34,162 nucleotides of DNA from Cudoniella acicularis (Eukaryota > Ascomycota > Leotiomycetes > Helotiales > Helotiaceae), in assembly GCA_013054445.1 (NCBI GenBank), contig JAAMPI010000506.1:1-34162 (forward strand), written 5' to 3'. A program made the translations under genes and the position numbers. How positions within the stretch are numbered: the first letter of the stretch is position 1; every line of letters begins with the position of its first letter. The notes beneath the pieces were generated by a model, which did no database searches, was not told the origin of the DNA, and saw only the letters and a list, made by a program, of their open reading frames with translations. Shown here in pieces: positions 20,074 to 31,118 of the stretch.

Positions 20074-23000
20074 AACTTTGAGCCTGAAGCAATATTGAGA
20101 AGAAGGATAATGACCAGTGATTCCTCGGTGTATAGTGACTGCACAGAGATCGGGTGTGAGGTATTTATGTCCAGTTGTATCTTAGGAAGGGACATTTCAG
20201 TCCTATGTCTTACTGAGGAACATAATCAGGTGTTTTGGTCAAGCACAAACCTATATAGGATCCTTTAGGTAGCTAACATATGCAAGGAGGAAGTTTTTGT
20301 GACAGAAAAGGTTGTTCATAAATTCACTATCGCAGCTAATGTTATGGCTATCTGCCTAATCGAAACTGCACGTGTGGGCATCCAACCAGTTGTAGATTCG
20401 ATGCTATCGACACATTTTTCTGGCTGAATCGGTGTAACTTCAGCCTTTCCAGATTTTCCATAGAATTGTTGTAAAAGACGATGAAACTTGCAGGTGAGCC
20501 ATCACTGCAGCATGGGATGAGGTCGGTGAGAGAGCCTGAACAGCACCGGGAATATTTGCATGCAGCTTATCGGAAGGCTTTCTCACACCACCTTGTTGAT
20601 GGCAGTGATGGGCTTGCAGTAGCAGAAGCATGGTTAACTATGTTGGCATAAATCAGCTGAGCCTCCGCCTTCATTCAAATCGTTTCCTGCTTCTTTGACT
20701 ATGTCAACATGAACAAGTAGAATAATTGAGCAGTCTTCACAGGATACATAGCACAAACGGAAAGGAAAACACTGAATATAATGAAGAATATACTTGATTG
20801 AGCGTTGTTTCTCCTTGAGCAGAACTTTCTGCACATATGAGATTAGTCAGTCTGCTCCTCGGGAACTCCCATAGCTGAGACCGCCGACATCTATATAACA
20901 CCCGGTGAACGCCATTGCATAGCCCCTTGGTAACACATGACTAAAACAAAGTAAACAGCGATAGCTAAAGTAAAGCGGTCAGAGGTTCTCAAGTTCGGTG
21001 CCCCAGAGCCACTATGGTACCTTCCGTCTTCTGTGCTTTTTTAGTCCGAACTTACTCATCGCCATTCTCACTGTTGTGATCTCATTATAGATATCTAAAT
21101 AGGCGAAAGTTGAGGTCTCACTGCATGGACCCCCACCTGCTCAGCTTTCTCACAATTGACACTGTTTCTCCAGCTCGTGTAACATTAATCCCGCAGGGCC
21201 TTACTTTTATGATACCGATACCGGGCACCGCTATCTTCTGGAAGTTTGGTGAATCGCGAGCTCCAGCCCCGTTGTCTCTGAACAGTTGGGTTTGAAAAGG
21301 GTATATGCGAAATGGTGACGGGTAGGATCAAAGCTTCATAAGACTTATTGAATGTGCTATGGTGCTCTATCTCAACTCGGTGCTGGAAACTCTCCTTGGA
21401 TGATAACATGCTTTTGATCCGACTCCTAGCTTTATAAGAACTTAAAGATTCACCAGGTGTTCGTGGGCCTCTGGTATTCTTCAAGATAATATTGGACCAA
21501 TCTGGTTTGAGCTGGACGCGGCACGTCCGAGGGAGTGGAACAGAGCAAACGATGGGCGAGAAAAGACATTCAACTCAAGCTAGCCTGTAGCAGGAACAAC
21601 TGAACCTTCAAGTCTGAAACACAATGTATGTTTGAGACATAAGCGGGAATTGGGAAGGACCGGGCCGTTTCTAGAGGTAGGGCTGACCAGGTAGCCTAAT
21701 GCTTTGCTAAAAGAAAATACGGCTCACGTCGATAATCAGAAGGCATCAGTGATTCCGAACTTGAGGATTTGTATTCTTTCTAATTTGATATTTGTTTCGT
21801 GTGACTCGCAAGTAGAAGGCCGGGTTGAATTAAGATGGCAATTTGAGAAATAGCCCGGCAGTAAAGCAGCTAACTGCGGCGAACGGTGTCTGCAGGTAGA
21901 AAAAAGAAGGGCAAGGGAGCCGCAAAACCTGACCCCCATTTTCCTGCAGTTAGAGGCTGAGACAGCGGGAGAATTCTCTTCAGATGTCTAGCTAATAGCA
22001 ATGGAAGCCGGAGGCACCAGTGCTGACTGTGCCCCCTGGATGAGATCGGGTGGAGCTTGGGTTTATTCCGGTTGGTGTTTCTTTATCTGCTTCATGAAAC
22101 CATCGTACAGTTCTTGTTTTACTTAAAACCACAGTTCGTAAAATGGCCACATAGTTGCTCAGAGTCAGAGGTGATGGCGGAGCGAACTCAGCCTCGTTCC
22201 CACTACAGCCGAAGCTGAGTGAGATTTGAGCACGGGGCATAGATAAGTACGGCCTGGTCGAACCTCGGGGAAACATTAATATTGCCTGATCTTTACTGTT
22301 GTGAAGTTATACATAGTTCGATGCAGTCCTGTATCTCTAGATGTAAACATTTAATAGTATTTGACGTCCAGAATTCGGCTTATTCTGTATGTTCAGTGTT
22401 CAGCACGCTTAGCCTGCTGACGCAGCTAAGAAGCTCTAAATTCTGTAGGGTACACCTAGTAATTATGTTGCGAGACTATCTAGTGGATGTGGTTGGTGAT
22501 CGGTTTCAAATAAGGGGCAACCCCCGCGTCAATTCTTTTACTCGCTTAATTTCAAGAATTAATATCAAATCAACCACATATTATGAATTTATTATGAATC
22601 CAGTTTCATGTTTAGCGCACTTGAATTAATCGTGAGTGTTATTCTGGTAGGGATTTACTATGGTTTGCTCTTTACTCTGTGTTGTTGCTGCGTGGATGCT
22701 GGGGTTTCGCCCTTGAAATAGTGGAGGGGATGCCATAGATGGAGGCCACTCTCCACTTTTTTTCACACCATCAGCGTCTTTAATTGAAGCGATACGGGCT
22801 CGCGCCTCCACCTGTTCACAGCTATCCGTTTCCATGTGCGCTGCGACCCAAAATAAAATGGCTAGCGTTCCAATAGAAGCATTTAAATGGATTAAAATAT
22901 TCCGGAAATATCCTAGCATCCTTCTGGTGCTATTTCAAACACCAACTTAGTCAAGTGAACTAATGCAATGATCTTACGAACTCCAGTGACCATTTTGGAT

Positions 23001-24039
23001 TCTCCCGGGACACACAGCTGCTCTATCTTCGGAATCAAGCCACTAAAAGCTACGCCGAGACGGAACATTCCACGAAAGCTCGCCGCACATTTAAAGCTAG
23101 GGTCTCGTCTTCAAACGTTGGTGGCAGAGGCTGACAATAAGAGATTCTAGGAATCGAAGATTGTGCTAGGTTATAGGAGAAACAATAAACGACTTGCACG
23201 TGTATAAGCGGGATCAATATTTAGAAATCTATGCCTGTCATTCTAAAAATGGACACAAACTAGTTTATACTATTTTAATAAACATTTTTATAGCTACTAT
23301 AACAAGCTACTAGATTATACTTCTTATATCAATACAAAAACAACTATATAATTCTTTTATTTATCTTATTCCTCTCTAATTTCTATCTTATAGTATAAGT
23401 GATAGTAGAAACAACAGTCCTTGTTCTAGGCGGTATAGGGCTAGCTAGAATATACCTGTAGGTCCCCCTACGCTTTCCAAGGTCTAAGGAAGTTGGTTCC
23501 CCTGAAGACACTTCGCTAAACGAAAACATATCGGTAGACAAATCTTCCTAAGCTATAAGAATAGGATAAATTGCCAACAATGATAAGAGAAAGTGACCTA
23601 GAACAGGGGAGTTATCCGGATCCGAGTAAAAGACTCTGTCCAAGAGAACATGATCGTTATTAAGGTTGCTATCCGTTAGTGCTGGCGCCCTTGCTAATAA
23701 GAAAGGCAGATGACCGGCAATTTAGAGAATACTCAATTACCCAAAATATCAGGCAGATGATTTATGACAACGACCAAATTCAACGGTATTATGGCGAAAT
23801 CAGTATCGCGAGGGTCTCCGGGGCTGTTGGCTTCAAAATATCGACCTTTGGCCACCTAGGATCGCCACCAGGTAGGCCAGGGACAACTTAAAAAAGCGGT
23901 GGAAATTGAAAGAGGCTTCTCAGAAAAATTTGACGGTTTTGTAGGAGAGCGTTTAGGCTGGTAGGAGTCTATATTATGGGGCAAACTATCCCGGTAGTCT
24001 CTATCAAGGTTTTATATTGTTACTCAAATTATCTCTGGA
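20074..24039. other. Four kilobases without a recognisable gene
   Basis: The part next to 20073 should hold the ferric reductase promoter; scattered GATA cores occur (for example GGATAA near 20104) but not a convincing iron-responsive pair. All ORFs are short and overlapping. The stretch at about 23225-23420 is TA-rich, low-complexity and dense in TAG/TAA, like the RIP-affected DNA at 6870-7450, and is probably an old repeat. No terminal repeats were found. Confidence 0.4.
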
Positions 24040-26301
24040 CTAGTCTATACTACAATTGAAGGTCATAGAGTTATACAGCCACTCCTCGCGCTGTGTAGGT
24101 TCTGCATTTGCTCCTGAATCCACAAGTAGAGTAAAACAGCTCAAGATCGTAGCATAAAGCCTATCGTCCCCAACTTTAGTAGCTTCAAGCATGCATAAAG
24201 AAGCCTGAGATAACAGGCTTGTACCGTCATAGTTGCGGGTATTGGGATTTACTCCCGCGCGTAAAAGGAGTAATAAGATTGATCTGAGTCCTTTTTTCGT
24301 TGCAAGTGCTAATGGTGCATTGCCATTTCGATCTCGTGTATGCATTGATGCCCCAGCAGCTAGAATTTCCTTAACAATGTGAATAAGATTGTGTTCGTTG
24401 GCTGCATCATTCCAGCATGGAAGCTTGAGGAGACTCGTCAAAATAGTATCGCCGGTCGAATCAATCCAGTCCATGGGTTCTTCTAGGTCGATTTGCTGAA
24501 GCCCAGATAAGAGATATGGGGATTCGGACCCTTCCCATATCTCCACCCAAGATGATTTATGGTCTAATCTCATCGCTTGAAGCTCTGTGGATATTGGTGC
24601 TGTTTCGAGCAGAATTTCATTCGATACCGCAACTGAGGACCTCATTCCCAGATCCAGTTCCAAGAGACGATGTATTGTATATCCACGATTGTCTCTAAGA
24701 TTTATATCTAGTTTCATGATCGCAAGTATTTGGTGCATGATCTTTGTACTGAGTAATGGGAGTGGGGTCCGTTGGAACAGCACATGCAATATCGTGCGAC
24801 CATGGAAATCTCGTTGCGTGAACGGGAAATCCAGATTCCCAAGTAGCGTCAGCAAGTTGATATAATCATTCTCTTCTCCACGGGCAATGCAAGTGATAAG
24901 GTGCATGAATGTCTCCCCAAAAGAATTCCTAGCGTTGATGTCGGCTCCATTGTCGATGAGGTACCGTAGCCCGGTCAAATTCATTGCACCAGTAGCAACA
25001 GCACAATGTAGAGGTGTATTACCAAAGTGGTCTACCTTATTGATTTCTTCAGTTCGTCTCAAGACTCTTCCATGGGATAGCTTTGCGAAATGATGGGTCT
25101 GTGTGAAGCCACAATATTTGCAGAGGAAGTTATGGTCTCCGATGTCAGGCATCTTGCAGCATGTTCTCGTTGCCAGGGCCACTTCGGGATATCTCAGTGG
25201 CAAAATATATGGAACCTCAAGCCATGGTTTAGTATCACACTTATTTTCATCCACTAGATCGTTCCAAATTGCCATCTCATGCTGAGACAAAGACAGAGCA
25301 CTACCTTCAGGTTCAAACCCAACTGATGTACCAAATTCGTTGTTGCGTATTGTGTGCTGTTTTGTGATCGAAATCTCACAGGACCTCATGGAATTTGTCA
25401 GGCTCGCAACTGATACGTCGCTTGATCTCCTCGATTCTGTGGCGGAGAGGGTAGAGTCAATATGCTCCATGAAGGCATCCGTATAATGCTTTCCAAGCTC
25501 AGTCCTAATTTTCCCTTTCGTTATCGAGTGTTCGTGTTCAACAGGTTTCACCTCTGCAATATTTGATTTTATCTTATCCTCGGGAAATATTGGCTGAAGT
25601 CTGCGAGCATCTTCATGTTGTACGCTTGATGGATTCGCAGGTCGAGTCTTCTGTTTAGCATAGCCAATTTTAATTTCCCGTCGTACCATTGAGCCGTCGA
25701 GCATTAACAAATAAGGATTGACGATCTGAGAGTGCGGGTAGCCAGAAGGAATGTACCATGAACCCAGCGAGCTCGGGAGTAAAGGCTCGCCACGAAAGGC
25801 TTCAAAGCTACCCTTGTAGGCAGAAGCAATGCGAAGAGATCTCCCAGGTAGTGAGCAAAATCTCCCTTGGCATTTCATCAAACAGGCCTTTCTGCAACGT
25901 TGAACAACTTCAAGTCGCAAGCGCATATTGAAGTCGCAGCCAGGCCTGAAATCTCTATGGAATTTAGAGTAGTCATTGGACAAAAGTTCACGAAGTCTAC
26001 TCTGAATATCTCTTCGGCTATCTAATCATCAGCTTGGTCTTGAAATAACCAGTGTTTTTGCGAGTCCATTTTCTCACCTCGGATTGAAACTTTCTGATTG
26101 TAGTGCCTTTTGGATCTCGGTAATTGTTAGGGACGTCAGAATGTATAATCGTACAAGCTTTCGTCTCCTGGACGACGTCCAATTGTTTCTCGGCCGGCCA
26201 CCTGAGTTTTTAGATTGCGAGATGATATCTGCGTCGCCATAGTGGTCAAAATGTGGTCCTGCGGCAGCTGCTGCCATGTACTTGCCACAAGAGAAAGACA
26301 T
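24040..26301 (-). CDS. Clr5-like N-terminal domain plus ankyrin repeats
   Basis: Exon 1 (26301-26078) and exon 2 (26017-24040) are joined by a 60-nt GT-AG intron; the 733-aa product is otherwise uninterrupted. The join reads ESFNPS-RRDIQSRLRELL, and with the preceding NNWTSSRRRKLVRLYILTSL this resembles the fungal Clr5-type helix-turn-helix. The middle is Ser-rich, then has a Cys cluster (CCKMPDIGDHNFLCKYCG) that could bind zinc. The C-terminal half has ankyrin repeats: DHFGNTPLHCAVATGAMN, GLRYLIDNGADINARNSFGE, DFHGRTILHVLF, DRNGNAPLALATKKGLRSIL and GVNPNTRNYDGTSLL. Ankyrin repeats mediate protein binding, so a regulatory role is likely. ATG 26301 is the first in frame; ATG 26277 is an alternative. 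Confidence 0.82.
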
Positions 26302-27107
26302 CCCATTTTGTTAGCATTGGAAATGGGAATTAAGATACGATGATCGAACCTTCGGTGGAAGAGAATAATATAGTACAGAGTAAACGAGGGAGGAAGGCGT
26401 TCGCATGACTCTACCCCCACCCACAAAGCCGACCCTTGCCTGGAACAAATCAAATACGCCCCGAACCTGGGGCACTGTTGGCAAACCCTGTCTACCTCGC
26501 GCAAAAACTCTTTCGGCTGCTTCATTGGGCAAACTAAAGGTCGGATCCCGGCATGCCACGTTTTCACATCTGGCCCCTGCCTGCTAAGAAATCCCCTCTG
26601 CTATAAATATGTTCGCCAAAACGCCGGGACATAGTACAGCAGGCGGTAATGATTTTCCCGCGGTGCTGCAGTGTGGCATCGGGAATGGAAGAAAAACCCG
26701 ATTCTCATCTTCCTCGTGTAAACAATGCCCCCCTACTCCAGCTGAGGATGGATACTTGTAGTAGCTAAATCTCAAATCTTTGTGAAATACTAAATTAAAG
26801 AGGAAATAACCAATTGTAAGTATCTAGTAAAGAATTCAAGTCAAGAGAAAAATGCGTAAGTAGTAGAAGGGGTGCGGCCGGTAACATTTCTGTGCCTAAA
26901 GTGTCTTGAAATGGCCGTAAAAGATCGCAGTCATATTCAGACATCACATTTGAGTTGAACTTGAATAAAGATAGCAAATCAATTTTCATCATAAAATCTA
27001 CTTAAATATTGCTCCACCGGCCGACCTACTTATATATCACCTAGCGCTTCGTACGCGCTGAGTGCAGAGGTTTCTCTGTTGTAGTTTAGCGACCTACAGT
27101 GTACAAC

Positions 27108-27372
27108 CCCCTGTAATACAGCGCGCACTGTCACTAAAATTACAGCACTCGCGTCCTTCTAACTTAGCTACCATCAGCGCCTTGTCAACATCTTATTTTT
27201 GCGCCTCTTATATTTGGAGGGAAACACAAAAACGATCTCATGAAATATTCTAAAAGCTTTGAAAAATTTGAATGTACGGAATGTAACTTTTTATTGGGAT
27301 GCAATGAATTTTGGAATTATTATTGCGCACTGTTTGCGATGATTTAGTGTTGAAGCGCGCTAATTTACAGGG
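27108..27372. mobile_element. MITE-like inverted repeat pair
   Basis: Left arm CCCCTGTAATACAGCGCGC (27108-27126) is matched in inverted orientation by GCGCGCTAATTTACAGGG (27355-27372), with 15 of 18 positions agreeing. The 265-bp span is non-coding. I could not define a clear target-site duplication, so the boundaries are uncertain. Confidence 0.4.
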
Positions 27373-27420
27373 ACGCGCAACCTGAACTACAGGGTTCAAT
27401 TCCCTGAATTGTTAGTGCGC
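27325..27420. repeat. Nested hairpins with a tRNA T-arm look-alike
   Basis: GCGCACT (27325-27331) pairs with AGTGCGC (27414-27420). Inside lies CAGGG-TTCAATT-CCCTG (27390-27406), a perfect 5-bp stem with a seven-base loop that matches the tRNA T-arm/B-box pattern. No matching acceptor stem, D-arm or anticodon arm could be folded, so this is not called a tRNA. It overlaps the right arm of the MITE-like pair. Confidence 0.45.
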
Positions 27421-28186
27421 CCTGTCGCTATTGGCAATTGGAACATCATTACGCTATCAACTACCTAGAAACACTTGTGCTTTTCAATTGGTTGTTCGAA
27501 AAGTAGTGATTCAATTGCAATGTACTGCTTTAAAGATAAATTATTGTTTGCTGTTATGAAATGACTTTGCGATTGAGGCCTTAGTGGCTGGGTGCACAGG
27601 AACTATGAGGCAGAAAAGAATCACAAGCCCAAGTCACTTCAATTTATTAAAACACCCACGTATTTATTTTTAAAATAAATGATCTTACCTCATATATAAT
27701 TATCTTAGTCTTGCGTGAATGTAACATCAGCTCTTTCACTATCTTCGAAGCCATTTCAATTTTGAAGTGTTGTTTGTAGGTACTCTTGATAGCCGAGGCT
27801 CTCGCAACAAGCCGTTATATACTAGCCTGTCTATATGACTCATCTGCCTCAGTCAGCCAATGAGAATAGACAAAAGAGTTGCCTGGTCAAAAGGATAGAT
27901 CTATGTTTGCTAGAGCAGCACGCTTGAGGGCTTGCAGAGGACACAAAAGCTTCGACATTAGCACACAACTTCTTTCGACTACAAACAAGTCTTGGATTGC
28001 GACAAAATAGTCCAAATCCAAAAGGCTCAAGAATTTGTCAGGTGACGGTTTCCGGATATCAAGTAATCTTGCAAGTAAGTCTTCCTCTTTGCTCAATCAT
28101 GACAAGACAAGACACTGACATCCACGAGCAGTAAGCCCAGAGCAACAACCTAATCCAACGTAACCTACCCCTACGTAATATCAATA

Positions 28187-28585
28187 ATGTCACCTCGCCA
28201 GCCTCTAAGCCAAGAAGAGAAATTCGAGGCTCTATTCGCCATTATCGACCATTTCACAACCAGGCTTGGGCCCAAACGCACTATCGGTTAGACGGCAATC
28301 AGCAGAAAGATGGACGGAAGTAGCAAGGGAAAGAAGAAGGCCCAAGTCGAGGAGGAGGAGGAAGAGGAGGGAGGCGGTAAGAAATTTGGCTTTGCCATTG
28401 ATTCTAATAAAGATAACGAGGGAAATGCTGCGGTTGGATGTGAAAGGGGCAGGGGAAAGAAGAAGAAGAAGGCACAGGTTAAGGAGGCGGAGGAGAAGGA
28501 GGAGTTGGAGGAGGAGAAAGAAGAAGAGGAAGAGGTTCATCAGCCAATGTGGCTGAATATGATTCCGAGGACGAGATCTGAATAG
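28187..28585 (+). pseudogene. Myb/SANT-like paralogue B with a stop at the conserved Trp
   Basis: ATG 28187 begins MSPRQPLSQEEKFEALFAII and reads to TAG 28289-28291. The same frame continues after the stop with TAISRKMD and a Lys/Glu-rich tail to 28585, for about 132 codons in total. Aligned with its two paralogues, the stop occupies the Trp/Tyr of the motif INYERIGQEM (16792 gene) and IDWKRIYDEV (29363 gene), so TGG-to-TAG is the likely change. The tail contains an internal duplication (GKKKAQVEEEEE and GKKKKKAQVKEAEE). Readthrough is a formal alternative. The Myb-like core after the stop is short, so the gene may already have been truncated. Confidence 0.6.
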
Positions 28586-29362
28586 ATAATAATGATTTGG
28601 AGAGGTCTAGTTAATGTATTGTAGCTAAGCAACCTAAGCATTTAGGTTCTTTTGCACTATTATCGAGAGAGAAATTATCAACAGCAATCAATCTTCACAA
28701 TCAATGTCTACCCTTACTATTTTGCGTGAGCTAGCACTCATGTTTGTCTCTGTTTGCCAAGCTTCCCCGCTTCTAGAAGAATAAATAGCTAGCTCCTGCC
28801 TCTGTTCTCCCCCCAAAACTCTGCCTCTTCCTTCTTAACTACCCTACGTATAGATGTGTGAAATAATTTGAATGATACAAAAGCTTTACATAAAGAGTTA
28901 TGAATTAGGCAAGTACAATATGTCTTGGTGGCATAAGCAGAGTTATCATAAGCTAGCGCTATCACTTGACTCATTTCTCTAGCTAGTGTTATTTGGTCAA
29001 GTAGACAGATATCCTCTTTTATAGCGTGACTCGGTTATAGAGGACACAAAGTCCAAAGATAGCTCTTGACTTTGACAAGACAACATCTCTCAGAACCACA
29101 AGCCTTGAATTACAACACCCTTAATCAGAGATAATAATCCCCCGAGCGTCGCTCTCTGCTATAACAACAAAATAAAGACAAACGTAATTCTCCTTTCAAA
29201 GCCAACAAGAGCAAGACAAGTCTCAAAGAAGACACTAACATTAATCTATAGCAACCCAATCTCGACAATCTGTCCAAAGGACTTAAACTGTCACACTTAA
29301 CATCCCCTCAACAACCATTCCAAACTCTTCGCTCATCCACATCCACAACCTTTCTCGCAATC
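28586..29362. other. Intergenic, promoter region of Myb-like paralogue C
   Basis: No gene recognised. The last 100 bases before 29363 are C/T-rich and CA-rich, typical of fungal 5' leaders. Confidence 0.35.
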
Positions 29363-29805
29363 ATGACCCGCCGCGTCTCCAACGAGCAAAAATTCGCCAT
29401 GCTCTTCGCCGTCCTCGACCAACTAAAAGAGCGAAGCGAATTCGGCCTCGCCAACATAGACTGGAAGCGTATCTACGACGAAGTCGGCAACAACGAAGAC
29501 CCAAACATGAAAATCTCCACTCTGAAAAATCGTTGGAATACGTTGCAGAGGGAGAGAGATGTTTTAACTGGTGTCGTGGTTAAGGAGAAGAGGAAGAAGA
29601 CCGGTCCACCCCGTGGTTCTAGTGTTGGTGGGGGGAGTGGGAGTGCAAGTGCGAAGAAGAGGGGATGGGAGGAGGAGGTTATGGTGGGAAGGAGAAGGGG
29701 AGTGCGGGTTGGAGTGCGAGTGGGAAGGGAAGTGGGAAGAGGATTAAGGTTGAGGGGGTTGGGTATGCTAGGGTTGAGGAGGAGGATGATGATGATGAGG
29801 CGTGA
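29363..29805 (+). CDS. Myb/SANT-like small nuclear protein, paralogue C, one frameshift
   Basis: ATG 29363 starts MTRRVSNEQKFAMLFAVLDQ, then IDWKRIYDEVGNNEDPN and STLKNRWNTLQRERDVL, a clear Myb/SANT-like helical domain in the first 70 residues. After a Gly/Ser/Lys linker the frame should change within the GGGG run at 29661-29664: the other frame gives GGYGGKEKGSAGWSASGKG and then KRIKVEGVGYARVEEEDDDDEA with a stop at 29803-29805. That ending mirrors the acidic IKVEEDDECEA end of paralogue A. The unshifted frame instead runs to 29872 through a meaningless Arg/Gly/Met string. One missing G explains the data. Length about 147 aa when corrected. Likely nuclear and DNA-binding by family resemblance. 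Confidence 0.72.
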
Positions 29806-30557
29806 GTGCACGTGCCCCAGGAATTGTGGAGGAGAGTTGGTCACGGGTTTGGTGGCGCTGGTTGGGCTTTAGGTGCTTTTGAGTAGTGCTACTTAGAAGC
29901 AAGTATGTGCGAAGTCTAATGGAGCTGCGGACAACACAAGCAAAGCGTGCCTCTTCACCTCTTCAATTGAGAAGATTTGCATTCAATTGTGTTTCATTTC
30001 ATGAAACTTTCCTCCTAATGACACTCTTCCTCGATGCGAATTTCGTGCTTGAGATTCCATACCTAATAGCCTCTTCTCTCTCGCCCAGGTCAAGAACCTC
30101 CCAAGTTGATCAATCGCTTAGACTTCTGGCAACCATCGTATCTTTCCCAACTTCCACAAGCGCGACAAGCAGAACAACCGTTAGACAACAGAGATCTTGG
30201 TCTTTTCGATCAGCGTCTTGGGGGCCATCATCTGCGATAACGTTCAGGATTTGAATACAGGGAGAATTAAAGAAGGGTACATGTGCAATAAAGATTTCGA
30301 AGTGAGGTGATGAAGGGAGAAGATGACACAGATGTGGAACGCAAATTTCTTGATCACCTGTCTAAACCCTTGTTATTCGTACTTCATAAAACATTATCTT
30401 ACCATTCCCTTCCCCTTCCCATAAAGTATCCGAGATATAATGCTTGAAGATTTGTGACAATTGTCGTCCAATTTTAGTATTTTTTTCCTTTTCAATTTTC
30501 TCCGCAGTTTCTGAAAACTCGGACCCTGCACCAAGTCCCACAGAGGCTCCCTACTTC
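29806..30557. other. Intergenic between convergent genes
   Basis: No gene recognised; ORFs here are shadows without motifs. Confidence 0.35.
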
Positions 30558-31118
30558 TCAAAGCTCAGTAGTGCCGTAACAAAAATTACTGCCATCCCCT
30601 GGATATTTATCCGAAAAGTATATCCCACTTGTCTTGCTCGGTATCACTCCTGCGGGCCCCCTGCTGATGAACATATGATAAAAGTTGCAGTTGTCGTCTC
30701 GGGTCGCGTATGGCGATTGGAAGGAATAGGATTGACATTGCGAGATGTACATGCATTTCAGTTGACATGAAAGAACATCGGAAGCTCTTGCGCTCGACCA
30801 TGCATTCGATAAGAGGAGTGCGTTTGCCGTGCCTTGGACGTTACAACCCTTCAATGCAGTCTTTGTTGGGATTGCGGCAGCGAGGGTAACGGTGGCCGCT
30901 GGAATTGTTGAAGTAGTTCGTGCGTTGTCTCTCTCAGCCAAAGCAGCTGTTGTGGAGGTTTTTGCGGCTGACGAGGTGCTGGTGGTTTTGGCGCTGGTCG
31001 GAAGAAGTGTCCTCGTCAATGTTTCAATATCACGAATGTGCTCCTCCAAAGGGGACGAAAGAACGCATGGTAGAGAGGCAAACAATGCCAAGAGTAAAAG
31101 TTGTGGTCGAACAATCAT
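30558..31118 (-). CDS. Secreted protein with Ser/Thr linker and PAN/Apple-like domain
   Basis: The frame is open to 31283, but ATG 31118 starts a textbook signal peptide (MIVRPQLLLLALFASLPCVLSS), so I choose it; the product is 186 aa. After cleavage come SPLEEHIRDIETLTRTLL, then a Ser/Thr/Ala-rich linker (about residues 42-90) likely to be O-glycosylated. The C-terminal domain begins KGCNVQGTAN and has the Cys pattern SCQLKCMYISQCQSYSF...CNFYHM...FCYG, which fits the PAN/Apple fold, a protein- or carbohydrate-binding module common in secreted fungal proteins. No catalytic motif. It lies divergently from the Zn2Cys6 factor, about 1.2 kb away. Role unknown; extracellular or cell-wall location is likely. 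Confidence 0.75.
   Translation of the reverse strand: MIVRPQLLLLALFASLPCVLSSPLEEHIRDIETLTRTLLPTSAKTTSTSSAAKTSTTAALAERDNARTTSTIPAATVTLAAAIPTKTALKGCNVQGTANALLLSNAWSSARASDVLSCQLKCMYISQCQSYSFQSPYATRDDNCNFYHMFISRGPAGVIPSKTSGIYFSDKYPGDGSNFCYGTTEL

Larger units (their letters stand above)
26302..28186. other. Gene-poor stretch with inverted-repeat structures
   Basis: No supported gene. The notable content is the MITE-like pair at 27108-27372 and the hairpins up to 27420, listed separately. The 200 bp before 28187 presumably hold the leader of Myb-like paralogue B. A 70-codon minus-strand ORF at 27887-28096 has no recognisable motif. Confidence 0.35.

Noticed and set aside
27325..27420. tRNA gene suggested by GGGTTCAATTCCC
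   Set aside because: The T-arm is perfect, but no acceptor stem, D-arm or anticodon arm pairs at the right spacing.
27887..28096. 70-codon minus-strand ORF (starting MSKEEDLLARLLDI)
   Set aside because: No recognisable family and no support beyond being open.
28232..28540. Leu-rich and Arg-rich ORFs on both strands
   Set aside because: They are shadows of the Lys/Glu-rich tail of Myb-like paralogue B.
29806..29872. Arg/Met-rich C-terminus of Myb-like paralogue C
   Set aside because: The alternative frame gives an acidic IKVE ending matching paralogue A, so this string is a frameshift artefact.
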